NCBI RefSeq assembly: GCF_049673105.1
Contig: NZ_JBATXG010000013.1
Location: 1-64,000, forward strand
DNA from: Castellaniella sp049673105
Lineage (GTDB): Bacteria > Pseudomonadota > Gammaproteobacteria > Burkholderiales > Burkholderiaceae_B
Reading direction: 5' to 3'
DNA length: 64,000 nucleotides
The notes below the pieces were generated by a model. That model made no database searches and had not been told where the DNA came from. It saw only the letters and a program-made list of their open reading frames with translations. Both the position numbers and the translations under genes were made by a program. Shown here one piece after another: positions 62,321 to 64,000 of the stretch; the stretch's first letter is position 1, and each line of letters starts with the position of its first letter.

Positions 62321-63769
62321 ATGTCCCTGTCCCCCGCCAAAACGGGCCGCACCCTGCACGTCATGCAGTACGTCCACCAGCGCATTGCCGCGCGGGAATG
62401 GCAGCCGGGCGCGCGCCTGCCGTCCCTGCGGTCCATGGCCCGCCATCAGGGGGTGTCCAAATCCACGGTCGTCGAGGCCTACGAGCGACTGGTGGCCAAC
62501 GGAGTCATCCGCTCCCAGGCAGGGTCGGGCTTTTACGTCGCCGGGCCGTTGGCCCCCCTGGCATTGGCGGAAATCGGCCCGCAACTGGATCGCCAGATAG
62601 ACCCGCTCTGGGTGGCCCGCCAGTCGCTGGACATGAGCACCAGCGCCATGAAGCCGGGCTGCGGCTGGCTGCCTGCCGACTGGATGCCGGCAGACGCCAT
62701 CCGGGATGCGCTGCGGTATGCCGCGCGAGACCCCGCCGCCGCCTTGACCGACTATGCTGCCGCTCTGGGGCTGCCCGCCCTGCGAACCGCCATCGCGCAA
62801 CAGTTGATGGCGCGCGGCCAGCACGTCGACCCCCGGCAGATTCTGGTGACGGATTCCGGCACCCAGGCCGTCGACCTGCTGTGCCGCTTCCTGATCCGGC
62901 CAGGGGACACCGTGCTGATCGACGACCCCTGTTATTACAACTTTCTGGCGCTGCTGCGCGCCCACCAGGCGAACATCGTCAGCGTGCCCTACCAGCCCGA
63001 CGGCCCCGACATGGATCAGTTCCAGCAGGCGCTGGCCATGCATCGCCCGCGCTTGTATCTCAGCAATTCCGGCCTGCACAATCCCACCGGCGCCAGCCTG
63101 TCCGACCGCAAGGCGCGGCAGATTCTGGATCTGGCCCAGGCGCATGACCTGATCGTGGTGGAAGACGACATCTTCAGCGCCTTCGAGCCGGCGCCTGCCG
63201 CCCACCTGGCCCGTCTGGATGGACTGAACCGGGTGATCCAGGTGGGCAGCTTTTCCAAAACCCTGTCGGCCAGTCTGCGCTGCGGCTATCTGGCGGTGCG
63301 CGCAGACTGGGTGGATGCGCTGGCGGACCTGCGCACGGCCACGACTTTTTCCGGCGCCGGGCTGACCCAGTCCATCATCTGCCGCCTGCTGCAGGATCCC
63401 GTCTGGCCGCGCCATATCGGCTTGCTGCGTCAGCGTCTGAGCCAGGCCATGCACCGGGCCGTCCCCCTGCTGCGGTCATTGGGACTGCACCCCTGGCATG
63501 TGCCGTCCGGCGGCATGTTCCTATGGTGCAGACTGCCGGACGGCATCGACAGCACCCGGCTGGCCACACTGGGACTGCAGCACGGCCTGGTTCTGGCGCC
63601 TGGCAACATCTTCAGTCGGTCCCAGACGGCGGGCGCCATGCTGCGATTCAATGTCTCGCAAATGGACGACCCCCGGCTGCCAGGTCTGCTGACGACGCTG
63701 ATGATCCAGGCGCACAATGCTTCCGGCGCAGCCGGATCGCCCCTTTCCCTATCCCTGACGAATGCATGA
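62321..63769 (+). CDS. MocR-type GntR/aminotransferase regulator
   Basis: A 482-residue fusion of a GntR winged helix (about 10-75: WQPGARLPSLRSMARHQGVS, STVVEAYERLVANGVI) with a fold type I aminotransferase-like domain. LYLSNSGLHNPTG, VVEDDIFSAFEP and the PLP lysine in VGSFSKTLSASLRCGY are intact, so PLP binding is expected. It likely controls the divergent EamA exporter through the operator just upstream. The frame runs into ung with a four-base overlap. Confidence 0.92.
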   Translation: MSLSPAKTGRTLHVMQYVHQRIAAREWQPGARLPSLRSMARHQGVSKSTVVEAYERLVANGVIRSQAGSGFYVAGPLAPLALAEIGPQLDRQIDPLWVARQSLDMSTSAMKPGCGWLPADWMPADAIRDALRYAARDPAAALTDYAAALGLPALRTAIAQQLMARGQHVDPRQILVTDSGTQAVDLLCRFLIRPGDTVLIDDPCYYNFLALLRAHQANIVSVPYQPDGPDMDQFQQALAMHRPRLYLSNSGLHNPTGASLSDRKARQILDLAQAHDLIVVEDDIFSAFEPAPAAHLARLDGLNRVIQVGSFSKTLSASLRCGYLAVRADWVDALADLRTATTFSGAGLTQSIICRLLQDPVWPRHIGLLRQRLSQAMHRAVPLLRSLGLHPWHVPSGGMFLWCRLPDGIDSTRLATLGLQHGLVLAPGNIFSRSQTAGAMLRFNVSQMDDPRLPGLLTTLMIQAHNASGAAGSPLSLSLTNA

Positions 63770-64000
63770 TGAATGCCCCATCCCCCAGCACTGAAGTCCT
63801 GAACGCTTTTTCAGGATCTCTGCAGACGCAGATCGCCTCTTTGCCCACCGCCTGGCGCACCACGCTGGAAGCGCCGCACCTGCAGAACGTATTGAACAAT
63901 CTGGATGCCATGCTGGCGGAACGCCTGGCAGCCGGCGCGCAGATATTCCCGTTGCGCCCGTTTCGCGCCCTGCTCGAAACCCCGCCCGAATCCGTCCAGG
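63766..64000 (+). CDS. ung: Uracil-DNA glycosylase, 3' end missing
   Basis: An open frame to the end of the window encodes 78 residues: LQTQIASLPTAWRTTLEAP near the start, then LAAGAQIFPLRPFRALLETPPESVQ. This matches the N terminus of family 1 uracil-DNA glycosylase; the catalytic GQDPYH motif would lie just past the window edge. The start overlaps the mocR stop. Removes uracil from DNA. Confidence 0.85.
   Translation, partial: MMNAPSPSTEVLNAFSGSLQTQIASLPTAWRTTLEAPHLQNVLNNLDAMLAERLAAGAQIFPLRPFRALLETPPESVQ

Noticed and set aside
62210..63454. Upstream extension of the EamA frame to about 713 residues
   Set aside because: The extension is antisense to mocR and crosses its operator; the transporter proper begins at the double ATG near 62209.

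Overview
The window reads as one contiguous stretch of GC-rich chromosome from a facultatively anaerobic, nitrate-respiring betaproteobacterium. The gene families (OvoA, an Lgm-like lipid A cluster, narKGHJI plus a PpiC gene, fused AEP-type ABC permease, TRAP transporters) point to Burkholderiales, most likely Alcaligenaceae; that placement is inference from protein resemblance, not a search result. No insertion sequence, prophage gene, integrase, CRISPR array or rRNA gene was seen. Genes are packed tightly, with many 1-20 base overlaps inside operons and several convergent overlaps.

Layout. 1-4.5 kb: 3' part of lnt and a large PAS-GGDEF protein with a degenerate EAL domain. 4.65-4.97 kb: tRNA-Ala, tRNA-Glu and tRNA-Asp on the minus strand, closed by a terminator. 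5-10.4 kb: biotin synthesis, bioA divergent from bioF-bioC-bioD, then bioB. 10.4-12.6 kb: two convergent, overlapping drug/metabolite exporters. 12.7-17.9 kb: molybdenum cofactor synthesis in two convergent units, moaC-moaD-moaE-moaB-moeA and usp-moaA-mobA. 18-22.2 kb: a lipid A/undecaprenyl-phosphate sugar cluster (GT2, ArnT-like, ChbG-like deacetylase, GtrA) resembling Bordetella lgm. 22.4-24.6 kb: a nitric oxide response operon (group III truncated globin, NnrS, NsrR) with an NsrR-type operator over its -10. 24.7-33.7 kb: narKGHJI-ppiC behind an FNR-type site; the molybdenum cofactor genes supply the NarG cofactor. 33.9-35 kb: a BigR/YgaV-like repressor and DUF2892 protein divergent from an AhpD-like protein. 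35-36.2 kb: serA.

36.5-46.1 kb holds the most interesting cluster: an EutR-like AraC regulator, three 21-bp tandem operator-like repeats, a DctQMP TRAP importer with a Tat-type binding protein, a glutamine-synthetase-like gamma-glutamyl ligase, an aldehyde dehydrogenase, an iron alcohol dehydrogenase and an M81 metallopeptidase. Together they look like an uptake and gamma-glutamylated degradation route for ethanolamine or a related amino alcohol that does not use EutBC. Next to it (46.1-51.7 kb) lie a HisN-like phosphatase, an ABC transporter of the 2-aminoethylphosphonate type and a DeoR regulator, which may feed a phosphorylated relative into the cell.

51.6-58.7 kb: a 7TMR-DISM diguanylate cyclase, ovoA (ovothiol synthesis) and a MASE3-PAS-GGDEF-EAL protein. 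59-61.3 kb: a polar amino acid (possibly cystine) ABC transporter. 61.3-63.8 kb: an EamA exporter divergent from a MocR-type regulator with a clear operator. The window ends in the 5' part of ung.
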